Shown: positions 1-6,898, counted from the stretch's first letter. The stretch is 7,937 nt of DNA from Bacteroidales bacterium (GCA_023132505.1 JAGLYE010000062.1:1-7937); one strand, 5' to 3'. Numbers and translations: made by a program. The notes: generated by a model from the sequence alone, not told the origin.

Positions 1-18
1 CAGTTAGAGACAAACTAA

Positions 19-40
19 AATTTTACCCGGACACCACTAA
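19..40 (+). repeat. CCGGACACC intergenic box, copy 1
   Basis: Positions 19-36 read AATTTTACCCGGACACCA and match positions 2105-2122 at 17 of 18 bases (one C/T difference). A third, inverted 10-base core lies at 1981-1990. All three copies are outside genes, which suggests a dispersed intergenic element rather than part of a coding region. It sits downstream of the MORN lipoprotein stop codon, beside a heptamer array. Function is unknown; a terminator role is not supported, because no hairpin with a T-tract is visible. Confidence 0.6.
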
Positions 41-82
41 TTTGAATTTTGGATTTTGTAGTTTGTAATTTGTAGTTTGAAA
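41..82. repeat. Six tandem TTTGNAN-type heptamers
   Basis: Read in steps of seven, the stretch is TTTGAAT, TTTGGAT, TTTGTAG, TTTGTAA, TTTGTAG, TTTGAAA. Every unit keeps TTTG, and the last three bases vary. The array begins four bases after the CCGGACACCA box and ends nine bases before the stop codon of the MORN lipoprotein gene. It resembles the short tandem heptanucleotide repeats found between genes in some bacteria. It may vary in copy number between strains by replication slippage; that is inference. Confidence 0.75.
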
Positions 83-90
83 CCCAGCGA

Positions 91-516
91 CTATTCATCA
101 TAGTTTAATTCCTTCACAAACTCCCCCGATGGCTTCCAGAATTTCCAGGTACCAACACGAACGCCTTCCAGGTATCTGCTTTCAAAGTATTTCTGCCCAT
201 TTTTGTGCCAGGTAGTACCAAAGCCGTCGCGAAGGTCATCTTTAAAGTATCCTTCGCTCCATTTATTGCCGTTCTCATACCAATAAACCCAATATCCGTT
301 TCGCTTGCCATCTGAAAATTCTCCTTCGTAACGCTTGCTGCCATCTTCATAAAAGGCAGCAACTTTCACCTTTTCCCTGACACCATCAACATCCTGATAA
401 TATGCAACTAAGCGTGGATTGCCTTCAGGATGTGTATCTTCAACAACTTCTTCGAGTTTGGGCCCGCAGGAAACAATAATAAAAAAGGTGATAAGCAATA
501 AAAAAATCTTTTTCAT
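91..516 (-). CDS. MORN_2/YwqK-like repeat lipoprotein
   Basis: This 141-residue exported lipoprotein starts with a lipoprotein signal peptide: two lysines, a hydrophobic run to about residue 16, then lipobox I-V-S-C with Cys17 as lipidation site. Residues 55-127 hold about three copies of a 23-25 residue MORN_2-type repeat with the pattern Y-x-(E/K)-(D/N)-G-x-x-x-x-(E)-G-x-(F/Y)-x-(D/E)-(G)-x-R-x-G-x-W. A partial fourth copy follows (K-P-S-G-E-F). Such repeats form a beta-rich scaffold and are often labelled YwqK-family antitoxin, but nothing here suggests a toxin partner. The start at 516 is preferred because it gives a clean signal peptide and lies one base after the pyrC stop codon; an in-frame ATG at 534 would add six residues and overlap pyrC. 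It is probably co-transcribed with pyrC. Acidic residues at +4 and +5 after Cys17 might serve as a surface-export signal (inference). The specific role is unknown. Confidence 0.85.
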   Translation of the reverse strand: MKKIFLLLITFFIIVSCGPKLEEVVEDTHPEGNPRLVAYYQDVDGVREKVKVAAFYEDGSKRYEGEFSDGKRNGYWVYWYENGNKWSEGYFKDDLRDGFGTTWHKNGQKYFESRYLEGVRVGTWKFWKPSGEFVKELNYDE

Positions 517-517
517 A

Positions 518-1873
518 TTATTTATGTCTGTCAAACAATAATCTTTTTCCTTTTACAGATTCATCAAAAACACCCATCTTATATGTCAGGTGCCCGTTTA
601 CAAAAGTATGTGTTACCGCAGAATGAAATTGCTGGCCTTCGAAAGGCGACCAGCCACATTTGTACAGGATATTATCCTTTTCCACTGTCCAGGGGTCATT
701 CAGGTCGACCAGTGCAAGGTCAGCGGCATAGCCTTCCCTGATAAAACCACGGTTCTTAACCCCAAAGCATACAGCCGGTGCATGGCACATCTTTTCCACT
801 ACTTTTTCAAGGCTGATCACTCCCCTTTTGAACAATTCAAGCATGGCAGACAGGGAATGCTGTACCAGGGGGCCACCCGAAGGGGCCTTAAAATATGTAT
901 TTTCTTTCTCTTCTATAGTATGTGGGGCATGATCGGTGGCCACCACATCAATTCTGTTATCCAGCAAGCCTTTCAAAAGCTCATCACGGTCTTCCATACT
1001 TTTGATGGCCGGGTTCCACTTGATGAAATTCCCCAGGCGCTCATAATCGCCATCATGGAACCAGAGGTGATGCACACAAACCTCTGCGGTGATCTTCTTT
1101 TCCCCCAGGGGTATGCTGTTATCGAACAATCCCAATTCGCGGGCAGTTGACAGGTGCAATACATGAAGGCGTGTATCGTATTTTTTAGCCAGTTCCACCG
1201 CAAAGGAGGAGGATTTAAAGCATGCTTCCTCAGAACGGATCAGGGGATGATATTCAATTGGTATATCCTCACCGAAGCGTTCCTTTAATATCTTTGTATT
1301 TTCCTGAATGGTAGGTTCATCCTCGCAATGAACAGCAACTAGTGTTGGTGCTTTCTCAAAGATATTCTGCAGAGTAACCGGATCATCAACCAGCATGTTT
1401 CCTGTTGATGCACCCATAAATACCTTGATTCCACAAACCCTGGCAGGGTCGGTTTTAAGGATCTCATCGAGGTTATCATTGGAAGCGCCCATATAGAAGG
1501 AGAAATTTGCCAGCGACTTTTCGGAACCAAGTTTATATTTCTCTTCCAGTAGTTCCTGTGTCAATGTCTGCGGCCTGGTATTGGGCATTTCCATAAAGGA
1601 GGTGATCCCTCCTGCAACAGCAGCCTTACTTTCGGTGTAGAGGTCGGCTTTGTGTGTAAGGCCGGGGTCCCGGAAGTGTACCTGGTCATCGATCAGCCCG
1701 GGGATGAGATGTAATCCATAAGCATCAATAACCTCGGCACCATTTGGCACCGCGGGCTGATCACCACTCATGAACACCATTTTGATGAGGCCATCATTAA
1801 TGTACACTCCACCGCCAAAAACCATGCCTTCGTTCACTATAATGGCATTCTTGATATAGTAACTCTTATTCAC
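518..1873 (-). CDS. pyrC: Dihydroorotase
   Basis: This cytoplasmic amidohydrolase of 451 residues catalyses the reversible cyclisation of N-carbamoyl-L-aspartate to L-dihydroorotate, the third step of pyrimidine synthesis. Visible motifs are D62-D-Q-V-H66-F-R68-D-P-G (metal and substrate site), G-I-K150-V-F-M-G (probable carboxylated bridging lysine), V-H182-C-E, L-H-V-L-H240-L-S (metal histidines), V-C-V-H-H-L (266-270) and A-T-D314-H-A-P-H (catalytic aspartate). The first His of the classical H-x-H pair is Gln64; I recall the same substitution in Bacteroidetes homologues such as that of Porphyromonas, so it need not mean loss of activity. The start is GTG at 1871-1873. A stop codon lies 12 bases upstream in frame with no ATG between, and the N-terminus fits the family. 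The MORN lipoprotein gene follows after one base. No confident promoter was found directly upstream. Confidence 0.95.
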   Translation of the reverse strand: MNKSYYIKNAIIVNEGMVFGGGVYINDGLIKMVFMSGDQPAVPNGAEVIDAYGLHLIPGLIDDQVHFRDPGLTHKADLYTESKAAVAGGITSFMEMPNTRPQTLTQELLEEKYKLGSEKSLANFSFYMGASNDNLDEILKTDPARVCGIKVFMGASTGNMLVDDPVTLQNIFEKAPTLVAVHCEDEPTIQENTKILKERFGEDIPIEYHPLIRSEEACFKSSSFAVELAKKYDTRLHVLHLSTARELGLFDNSIPLGEKKITAEVCVHHLWFHDGDYERLGNFIKWNPAIKSMEDRDELLKGLLDNRIDVVATDHAPHTIEEKENTYFKAPSGGPLVQHSLSAMLELFKRGVISLEKVVEKMCHAPAVCFGVKNRGFIREGYAADLALVDLNDPWTVEKDNILYKCGWSPFEGQQFHSAVTHTFVNGHLTYKMGVFDESVKGKRLLFDRHK

Positions 1874-1944
1874 AATGCTAAGTTACAAAATCAGTGAAAC
1901 TTAATTTTCAAAAATGAAATGAATTGAAAATTATTAGTTGAACT

Positions 1945-1963
1945 GATCCCGCAAAGCGGGATC
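1945..1963. other. Perfect GATCCCGC hairpin
   Basis: An 8-bp perfect inverted repeat, GATCCCGC and GCGGGATC, surrounds an AAA loop (TTT on the minus strand). It lies 72-90 bases upstream of the pyrC start and about 190 bases beyond the mannosyltransferase stop. Neither side carries a run of T, so it is not a standard intrinsic terminator. It could be a REP-like palindrome, a weak terminator for the upstream operon, or a leader structure of pyrC; the sequence does not decide between these. Confidence 0.6.
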
Positions 1964-1980
1964 TCCCAATGGTTAATCTT

Positions 1981-2122
1981 TGGTGTCCGGTCAATACTTC
2001 ATCCGATTCTTACTGAATAGAGAATAAAGAACAAGGAATAAGAATAAGAATGAGAATAAGAGCGAAGATGAGAATTGAATTTAGTGATTCAACCAATCCA
2101 AATGAATTTTATCCGGACACCA
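1981..2122. repeat. Possible small inverted-repeat element
   Basis: The left end TGGTGTCCGG (1981-1990) is the exact reverse complement of CCGGACACCA (2113-2122) at the right end. Weaker similarity extends inwards: TTCAT followed by GATT appears at similar distance from both ends when the right end is reverse-complemented. The 142-bp unit has no coding potential. This layout is like a MITE or another non-autonomous repeat, but no target-site duplication was found and no transposase is nearby. The right end, extended to 2105, also matches the box at 19-36. The unit separates the mannosyltransferase gene from pyrC. Confidence 0.45.
2036..2059. repeat. GAATAA hexamer tandem repeat, four copies
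   Basis: Four successive hexamers read GAATAA, GAATAA, GAATGA, GAATAA. Degenerate GAATAG/GAATAAA-like units occur from about 2015 and GAAGATGAGAAT-like units run to about 2078. This makes the plus strand strongly purine-rich, with 11-13 nt between some imperfect copies. It sits in the middle of the inverted CCGGACACCA boxes. It has no coding role that I can see. Confidence 0.7.
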
Positions 2123-2154
2123 GTGATAATTAATCTAAAATTTGCAGAAACAGA

Positions 2155-2898
2155 TCAAGATGTCTTCTTATGAAGTTTCTTTACACTTTTACAACGCAAG
2201 CTCATCACACCGAATATGGCTTCCTTGAATATGCCGGAGCTCATTTTTGATGTGCCTTCCGTACGGTCGATAAAGATAATGGGCACCTCCACCACCTTGA
2301 AACCAAGTTTCCAGGCGGTGTATTTCATCTCTATCTGAAAGGCATAGCCGATAAAGCGGATCCTGTCAAAATTAAGCGCAGAAAGGAATTCACTCGAGTA
2401 GGAAACAAAGCCTGCCGTTGTGTCCCTTACTTTCATGCGGGTTATCATCCTTACATAGGCAGAAGCATAATACGACATCAGGATACGCCCCATGGGCCAG
2501 TTTACAACGCTTACACCATTGCAATACCTTGAACCAACGGCCACCTGGGCATTTTCTTTAATACATGCATCATACAAACGGGGCAGATCTTCCGGATTGT
2601 GGGAAAAGTCGGCATCCATCTCGGTAACATACTGATAATCTCTTTCCAGGGCCCACTTAAACCCATGGATATATGCTGTTCCCAACCCAAGTTTGCCACT
2701 GCGTTCCTCAATGAAGAGCTTGTCGGGAAACTCTTTCATCAGTTTTTTTACAATATCAGCGGTACCATCGGGGGAACCATCATCCACAATGAGCATATCA
2801 AATTCCATGTCGAGGGAAAACACCTTGCGTATGATCTTTTCAATGTTCTCCTTTTCGTTATATGTCGGGGTTATTACCAGCCTTTCTGACATAGCCAT
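2155..2898 (-). CDS. Polyprenol-phosphate mannosyltransferase (Dpm1-type GT2)
   Basis: This family 2 glycosyltransferase has 247 residues. It probably transfers mannose from GDP-mannose to a polyprenyl phosphate at the cytoplasmic face of the inner membrane, supplying a lipid-linked sugar donor. Visible motifs are P-T-Y-N-E-K-E-N-I (11-19), V-D39-D40-G-S-P-D-G-T nucleotide-sugar site, D95-A-D97 metal motif followed by F-S-H-N-P-E-D-L-P, G-S-R-Y, D-T-T-A-G-F (159-164), and E-V-P-I-I-F-x-D-R-x-x-G-x-S-K-M (204-219). It lacks the C-terminal membrane segments of longer relatives and matches short Dpm1-like enzymes. The first ATG follows the TAA of the upstream lipoprotein gene with no gap. A second ATG at 2892 gives M-S-E-R-L, closer to the usual family start, so the true start is not settled. 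Sugar specificity is inferred from family resemblance. Confidence 0.9.
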   Translation of the reverse strand: MAMSERLVITPTYNEKENIEKIIRKVFSLDMEFDMLIVDDGSPDGTADIVKKLMKEFPDKLFIEERSGKLGLGTAYIHGFKWALERDYQYVTEMDADFSHNPEDLPRLYDACIKENAQVAVGSRYCNGVSVVNWPMGRILMSYYASAYVRMITRMKVRDTTAGFVSYSSEFLSALNFDRIRFIGYAFQIEMKYTAWKLGFKVVEVPIIFIDRTEGTSKMSSGIFKEAIFGVMSLRCKSVKKLHKKTS

Positions 2899-4191
2899 TT
2901 ATTTTTCAGTATCCCAAACCTTCACATCATCCACACGATATGAGGTAGTATTTCCATTCAGGTCGCTGCCGACATATTTAAAAGCCAGGTAGCCTTGTCC
3001 TGAAAATCCTGAGAGATCGATATCACCGCTTTGGATCCATTCATGGTCAGGATCGTGTTGGCCGGCAATAGTACAATCCAGTTCTATCCAGCTTGCCCCG
3101 CTTATATTTGCTCCGTTGAAGTCGGTTGAGAAAAGAACCGTGAGCCCGTCATGTTCCCAATATGCCATTGCAGTTTCGAATTTGGCCATTGGATTGGTCA
3201 TTGCATCCAGGTCGATCCCTACGGTGATCATCCAGCATTCATTTGCTTCTTCTGAATTGTAGGATGTGGCTTGTGCATACACCTCATCATTAAAGGTTTT
3301 ACCCTGCCATCTTCTGCTGCCTTCAATAGCAACATTAAGCCAGCCATCTATATTAATGTCTTCATAGTTTTGCTGTTCGCTGAAATCCTCATCTATGGAG
3401 GTTACTCCACCTCCGCCGGCGCCACAACGAGGACCATCAAGTTTCACTTCAAGGGTAGAGCGGATCAAAAGCTGTATGGTATTATTGTACCTGCCGGCAA
3501 TCGCAACCAGCGGCCCCTTGCCTTCAGGAAGAAGTTCCTCAGCAAAGCTGGCGTAGTCACTGGTCCTTACCATCACTGAATTAAAATCGCAATCTTCAAT
3601 AAACCTTTCGCCATAATCATCAGCATCAGCATAGGTTTTCCCGATGTCGCCCAGACTGAACTGGACAGAATCAAATTGTATCAGTTGTGATTCATATTCA
3701 TCAAAGTTGCCGCTTTCCATGGCATCATTCAGCTCAGATATGGTCACCATCCTGGGTTCCAGAAAATTACCGGTACCTGTAATAATAATATTAGAATCAT
3801 TATCGACATTGGCAATTTGAAGCAATTCTCCATATTTGGAGACGTCACAGTTTTTGAGATATACACGGATATTATCCCCAAATGTCAAACCACCCGAATT
3901 TTTCATATAGATGTTAATGGCACCACTGGTATCCTGCACATAAGCAGACTTATAAATATTACCGGTAGCCTCACCCATAACCACAGTTGCATAAAGTGAG
4001 TAATCAGATGTAAATGTATATGCGCTGCTATCGGCAAAGATCTGTCTCAGCTGGGCGATATTCACAACTTCCCCTATGGGAATGATCCCGATCGGGGGCT
4101 TATCGAAATCCTGTTTTACACATGAGTTGAAGATGATTAGCGAGAATGAGGTCACCATCACCATTACGAATATTGAAACAAGCTTTTTCAT
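2899..4191 (-). CDS. DUF5689 / choice-of-anchor J lipoprotein
   Basis: This outer-membrane or surface lipoprotein has 430 residues. Its signal peptide ends in lipobox F-N-S-C with Cys24 as lipidation site, followed by V-K-Q-D-F-D, whose acidic residues resemble the lipoprotein export signal of Bacteroidota (inference). Residues 40-255 match the DUF5689 pattern, which reads like one or two OB-fold units: S-A-Y-V-Q-D-T-S-G-A-I (82-92), F-G-D-N-I-R-V (104-110), a Y-G-E-L-L-Q-I segment (120-126), and Y-E-S-Q-L-I-Q-F (166-173). A glycine-rich linker (258-262) leads to a C-terminal jelly-roll-like choice-of-anchor J domain (about 266-427), with D-G-W near 282-284 and the closing V-D-D-V-K-V-W. The gene lies 34 bases downstream of the TonB-dependent receptor and abuts the mannosyltransferase gene. 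It may play the SusD-like binding role, although no SusD/RagB signature is present. The ligand is unknown. Confidence 0.85.
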   Translation of the reverse strand: MKKLVSIFVMVMVTSFSLIIFNSCVKQDFDKPPIGIIPIGEVVNIAQLRQIFADSSAYTFTSDYSLYATVVMGEATGNIYKSAYVQDTSGAINIYMKNSGGLTFGDNIRVYLKNCDVSKYGELLQIANVDNDSNIIITGTGNFLEPRMVTISELNDAMESGNFDEYESQLIQFDSVQFSLGDIGKTYADADDYGERFIEDCDFNSVMVRTSDYASFAEELLPEGKGPLVAIAGRYNNTIQLLIRSTLEVKLDGPRCGAGGGGVTSIDEDFSEQQNYEDINIDGWLNVAIEGSRRWQGKTFNDEVYAQATSYNSEEANECWMITVGIDLDAMTNPMAKFETAMAYWEHDGLTVLFSTDFNGANISGASWIELDCTIAGQHDPDHEWIQSGDIDLSGFSGQGYLAFKYVGSDLNGNTTSYRVDDVKVWDTEK

Positions 4192-4225
4192 TTGTATGTT
4201 TTGTTATTCTATATTATTATTCCGT

Positions 4226-6748
4226 TTACATTCTGAAGTTTATGTTAAGAAAATACTGTGTCCCGAAGAGATAGATGTATTTGGGCGGGAATCTGTCAAT
4301 ATTTTCATGATCATACCTGAGTTGCTCAAAGCCGCCAATTGCAAGGTCGCGTGTATTAAGCAGATTGCTGACATTCAGGCTCAGCCCGATATAATATTTC
4401 TTGTTCACCCTCCACGATTTACCAGCGAAGAGGTCCATGGTAAATCCATCGGGAAGCTTCTCCTGGTCAAGAATCTTTTCAATCCGGTAATCATCCTGTG
4501 CATAACCCGCAAGGGCTTCTGCTGTCCTTCTGTCAGGATTAATATCCAGGTAAATATCACCGAAATAGTTAAAGTTCACACCCAGCCACCAATATTTTTG
4601 TGAGTTATACTTCAGCCCTACTGAGCCTACGGTCTGGGGCATGCCTCCAACATAATAGTTTTCAAGGTATACTACCCTGTCCTCGGCAAGTACATCGGCA
4701 CTATTATCTTCTGTAATGGTAACCAGTGGTCTGGAGTCATAGATAAACTGCCCACGTCCATATACTGCTGTTGCAACAAGGCTTGTTGTAATATTAATTT
4801 TAACACCAAGTTCCATTCCGGCATGTACCTTATCAACCCCGGTCATTGCATAATTAACAAATGTGTTGAGGTCATCGTGGTAGAAGCTCCTCGACCAGGT
4901 CTGGTCGGTGAATTTGCTATAATAAAGTGACAAGCGGGCTTTCATCCAGCTTGCCCTGAAGCGATAGTTAATATCGCCCGACAGTATCTTTTCACTCACC
5001 AGGTTAGTGACAGTATAGTCTCTTGTCCTGGGTGAAATATATGAGTTCCTGAAGAATGGTGCCCGTGTTGAATACTCTCCATTTGCCGAGATAAAGTTCC
5101 TTCCGTCGATCTTAAAGACAAGGCCTCCTTTGACCCCGTAATTGGTAAATTGTTTTTTCTCGGAATCTCCAAGTGAATTCTCAGGAAATTTCCCGTTCTG
5201 CATATTTCCGGTACGCCAGAATTCTGAAAAAGACAGGTTCCCTGCCACATAAAAGTCAAACTTGCTATAGGTGAACTCAGCCTGGGCAAATCCATTGTAA
5301 GTATTAACGTTTGAGGTATAATCATGGCCGAAGCGATCGCCAACTTTGACCAGACGGTTTGGTGTCCTGAGGTCATTCTGGGATTCGTCGGAGTATGTAT
5401 AGGTCCCGACCTGATCGGCATACTTATCTACATCCAGCCAAAATTCACCGCCAAGAAGGTCAACGATCTTATTGAAGTGGAAACCTTTATACCATACCAG
5501 CTCCAGTCCACCGGCCAGGTTGAGGTGCTTATTCAGCTCAGACTTAACATTCATGTTGAAGCCAATCTGGCTTTTGTCGTTACGCCTGTCCTCAATGATA
5601 TATTTCGACCGGTAAGCGGTTATATTGTTGCCGTCAATCCCGTCCACATTATATATGGTATTGAGAAATTTGCTATTGGCAAAATACATATGGTCCCAGT
5701 TGATCTGACGAAAGACTTCATTTTCCTGCCACATCCTTGTCCGGTATTCATACTGCTCCATGTCACCCCCTTCAAGCGAGTAGCTTGGCAGGTTCCGGTA
5801 ATAATCAGGCCTGGGGTCACCTGTTTCCGTCCAGTTCAGCGCAGTAGAGCCTCCTTTTCCGAAATTATAATATAGTGTGGATGTGAGTGATGTTTTCGAT
5901 GACATAGTCCAGTAGTGGCTCAGCATTATCATCGGCTGATGGTAATTGCCAATGCGTGCATTTCGTACTTCTCCATTCTGGAATCCCCAATATGGGTTAT
6001 AGTGGTTATCATTGACGAGGTCGTTTGCTTCCTGAACAGCAATACCTGTACGCCCCCGTTTATTGGGTGATCCATACCCGATCAGGCCAATGCTGTGTTT
6101 GCTGTTGATCTTTTTCTCTGCAGAAATGAAATAGCTCCAGGCATCATAGAAGGTACCCTTCACATAACCTTCCTCGGCCCAGCGGCGTGAGCCGGAAACT
6201 GTCAAAGCCCAGCCGCTTTCCATCATTCCGGTGGAATAAAGAACCATGATACGATTACGGTATGACCTGTTTGCACTGCTATACGTAACTTTAAGCCCTT
6301 TACCATAGGCAGATGCTCTGGTAGTGATGTTCGTCACGCCGCCGATTCCCCCAAAAGTAAGATTTGAGGCATTTATCCCGGTATAGATGCTTTGGTTTCT
6401 GAGAGCGTCATTCAAGCCTCCCCATGAGCCCCAGTAGGCTCTGCCCGATCCGATATCATTTACTTTAATGCCATTGATGAGCACTGAAGTGTTTTCAGTA
6501 TCATAGCCCCTGATGCGGTACCTTGCCGGACCAAAAGTATATCCGGCAGTAGACTCAAAAATATCGCGCGATGACATCAGCAGGCCTGAAACATCCTGGT
6601 TTTCACCATAGCCTTCCAACTCCGTTTCCGACAAATTGAAGGATGGCAAAGGATACACTGCATTTTCGGTCAGTGTGTCTACCTGGGAAACAGACCGGAA
6701 CGAAATCCCCAGGAGCAGGAATAGCAATAGAAGGGTAATATTTCTCAT
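4226..6748 (-). CDS. TonB-dependent outer-membrane receptor
   Basis: This outer-membrane active transporter has 840 residues and imports a ligand using energy from TonB-ExbBD. A signal peptide covers about residues 1-22 (V-S-Q cleavage). The plug domain spans about 45-146 and shows Q-D-V-S-G-L-L (51-57), R-Y-R-I-R-G-Y-D (77-84), V-L-I-N-G-I-K-V-N-D (89-98), and G-G-I-G-G-V-T-N-I-T-T-R (133-144). The rest alternates polar and aromatic residues typical of a 22-stranded barrel, ending in F-L-N-I-N-F-R-M. It lacks the N-terminal carboxypeptidase-like repeat domain common in SusC proteins; P-L-P-S-F-N-L-S (33-40) just before the plug may overlap the TonB box. It belongs to the receptor type that sits next to DUF5689 lipoproteins. 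It is the first gene of a probable three-gene operon, read from a promoter at 6784-6791. The substrate cannot be read from the sequence. Confidence 0.93.
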   Translation of the reverse strand: MRNITLLLLFLLLGISFRSVSQVDTLTENAVYPLPSFNLSETELEGYGENQDVSGLLMSSRDIFESTAGYTFGPARYRIRGYDTENTSVLINGIKVNDIGSGRAYWGSWGGLNDALRNQSIYTGINASNLTFGGIGGVTNITTRASAYGKGLKVTYSSANRSYRNRIMVLYSTGMMESGWALTVSGSRRWAEEGYVKGTFYDAWSYFISAEKKINSKHSIGLIGYGSPNKRGRTGIAVQEANDLVNDNHYNPYWGFQNGEVRNARIGNYHQPMIMLSHYWTMSSKTSLTSTLYYNFGKGGSTALNWTETGDPRPDYYRNLPSYSLEGGDMEQYEYRTRMWQENEVFRQINWDHMYFANSKFLNTIYNVDGIDGNNITAYRSKYIIEDRRNDKSQIGFNMNVKSELNKHLNLAGGLELVWYKGFHFNKIVDLLGGEFWLDVDKYADQVGTYTYSDESQNDLRTPNRLVKVGDRFGHDYTSNVNTYNGFAQAEFTYSKFDFYVAGNLSFSEFWRTGNMQNGKFPENSLGDSEKKQFTNYGVKGGLVFKIDGRNFISANGEYSTRAPFFRNSYISPRTRDYTVTNLVSEKILSGDINYRFRASWMKARLSLYYSKFTDQTWSRSFYHDDLNTFVNYAMTGVDKVHAGMELGVKINITTSLVATAVYGRGQFIYDSRPLVTITEDNSADVLAEDRVVYLENYYVGGMPQTVGSVGLKYNSQKYWWLGVNFNYFGDIYLDINPDRRTAEALAGYAQDDYRIEKILDQEKLPDGFTMDLFAGKSWRVNKKYYIGLSLNVSNLLNTRDLAIGGFEQLRYDHENIDRFPPKYIYLFGTQYFLNINFRM

Positions 6749-6783
6749 AGAAACAATTTTGTCATTATCAAAATAAGGGAAAC

Positions 6784-6791
6784 CAAATGTA
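6784..6791 (-). promoter_or_regulatory. Probable -7 promoter element for the receptor operon
   Basis: On the minus strand this reads TACATTTG, a perfect match to the Bacteroidetes -7 consensus TAnnTTTG. It lies 35 bases upstream of the receptor ATG, which would give a leader of about 25-30 bases. No clear -33 TTTG partner was found at the usual spacing, so the strength of this promoter is uncertain. Confidence 0.5.
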
Positions 6792-6861
6792 GTAATAATT
6801 CAGCTTCCAGCTAAATAAAATCCAAGCTCCAAAAACCAAAACTTAAAACTTCAGAAAAGCT

Positions 6862-6869
6862 TACATTTG
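6862..6869 (+). promoter_or_regulatory. Probable -7 promoter element for the EEP hydrolase
   Basis: TACATTTG matches the Bacteroidetes -7 consensus TAnnTTTG exactly and is identical to the element of the divergent receptor operon. It ends 29 bases before the hydrolase ATG. The expected -33 region (around 6836-6845) is A/C-rich and lacks TTTG. No Shine-Dalgarno sequence is evident; an AT-rich leader is usual in this phylum. Confidence 0.5.
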
Positions 6870-6898
6870 CACTCTATATCCATTAAGCAATTACCATT

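Noticed and set aside
41..82. Heptamer array as a CRISPR
   Set aside because: The units are 7 bases long with no spacers; it is a simple tandem repeat.
91..516. Antitoxin role suggested by the YwqK label
   Set aside because: The protein has a lipoprotein signal peptide and no adjacent toxin-like gene; the label reflects the repeats only.
514..534. ATG at 534 as start of the MORN lipoprotein
   Set aside because: It would add six residues before a clean lipoprotein signal peptide and overlap pyrC; the ATG at 516 is better.
590..1150. Long plus-strand open frame inside pyrC
   Set aside because: It lies antisense to a well-conserved dihydroorotase and shows no family motifs; it is a shadow of the real gene.
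1886..1893. TGATTTTG on the minus strand as a pyrC -7 promoter element
   Set aside because: It has one mismatch to TAnnTTTG, poor spacing to any TTG, and would leave a leader of only about 7 bases.
1945..1963. Hairpin as an intrinsic terminator
   Set aside because: No T-run follows the stem on either strand, and it is about 190 bases beyond the nearest stop codon on its strand.
2899..4191. Lipoprotein as a SusD/RagB homologue
   Set aside because: Length and motifs differ; no tetratricopeptide-like helical pattern or SusD signature is present.
4076..4603. Plus-strand open frame across the receptor/lipoprotein junction
   Set aside because: It covers the antisense of two real gene ends and the short operon gap; the protein has no coherent motif.
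5324..5875. Long plus-strand open frame inside the receptor gene
   Set aside because: It lies antisense to a continuous TonB-dependent receptor barrel, with no recognisable domain.
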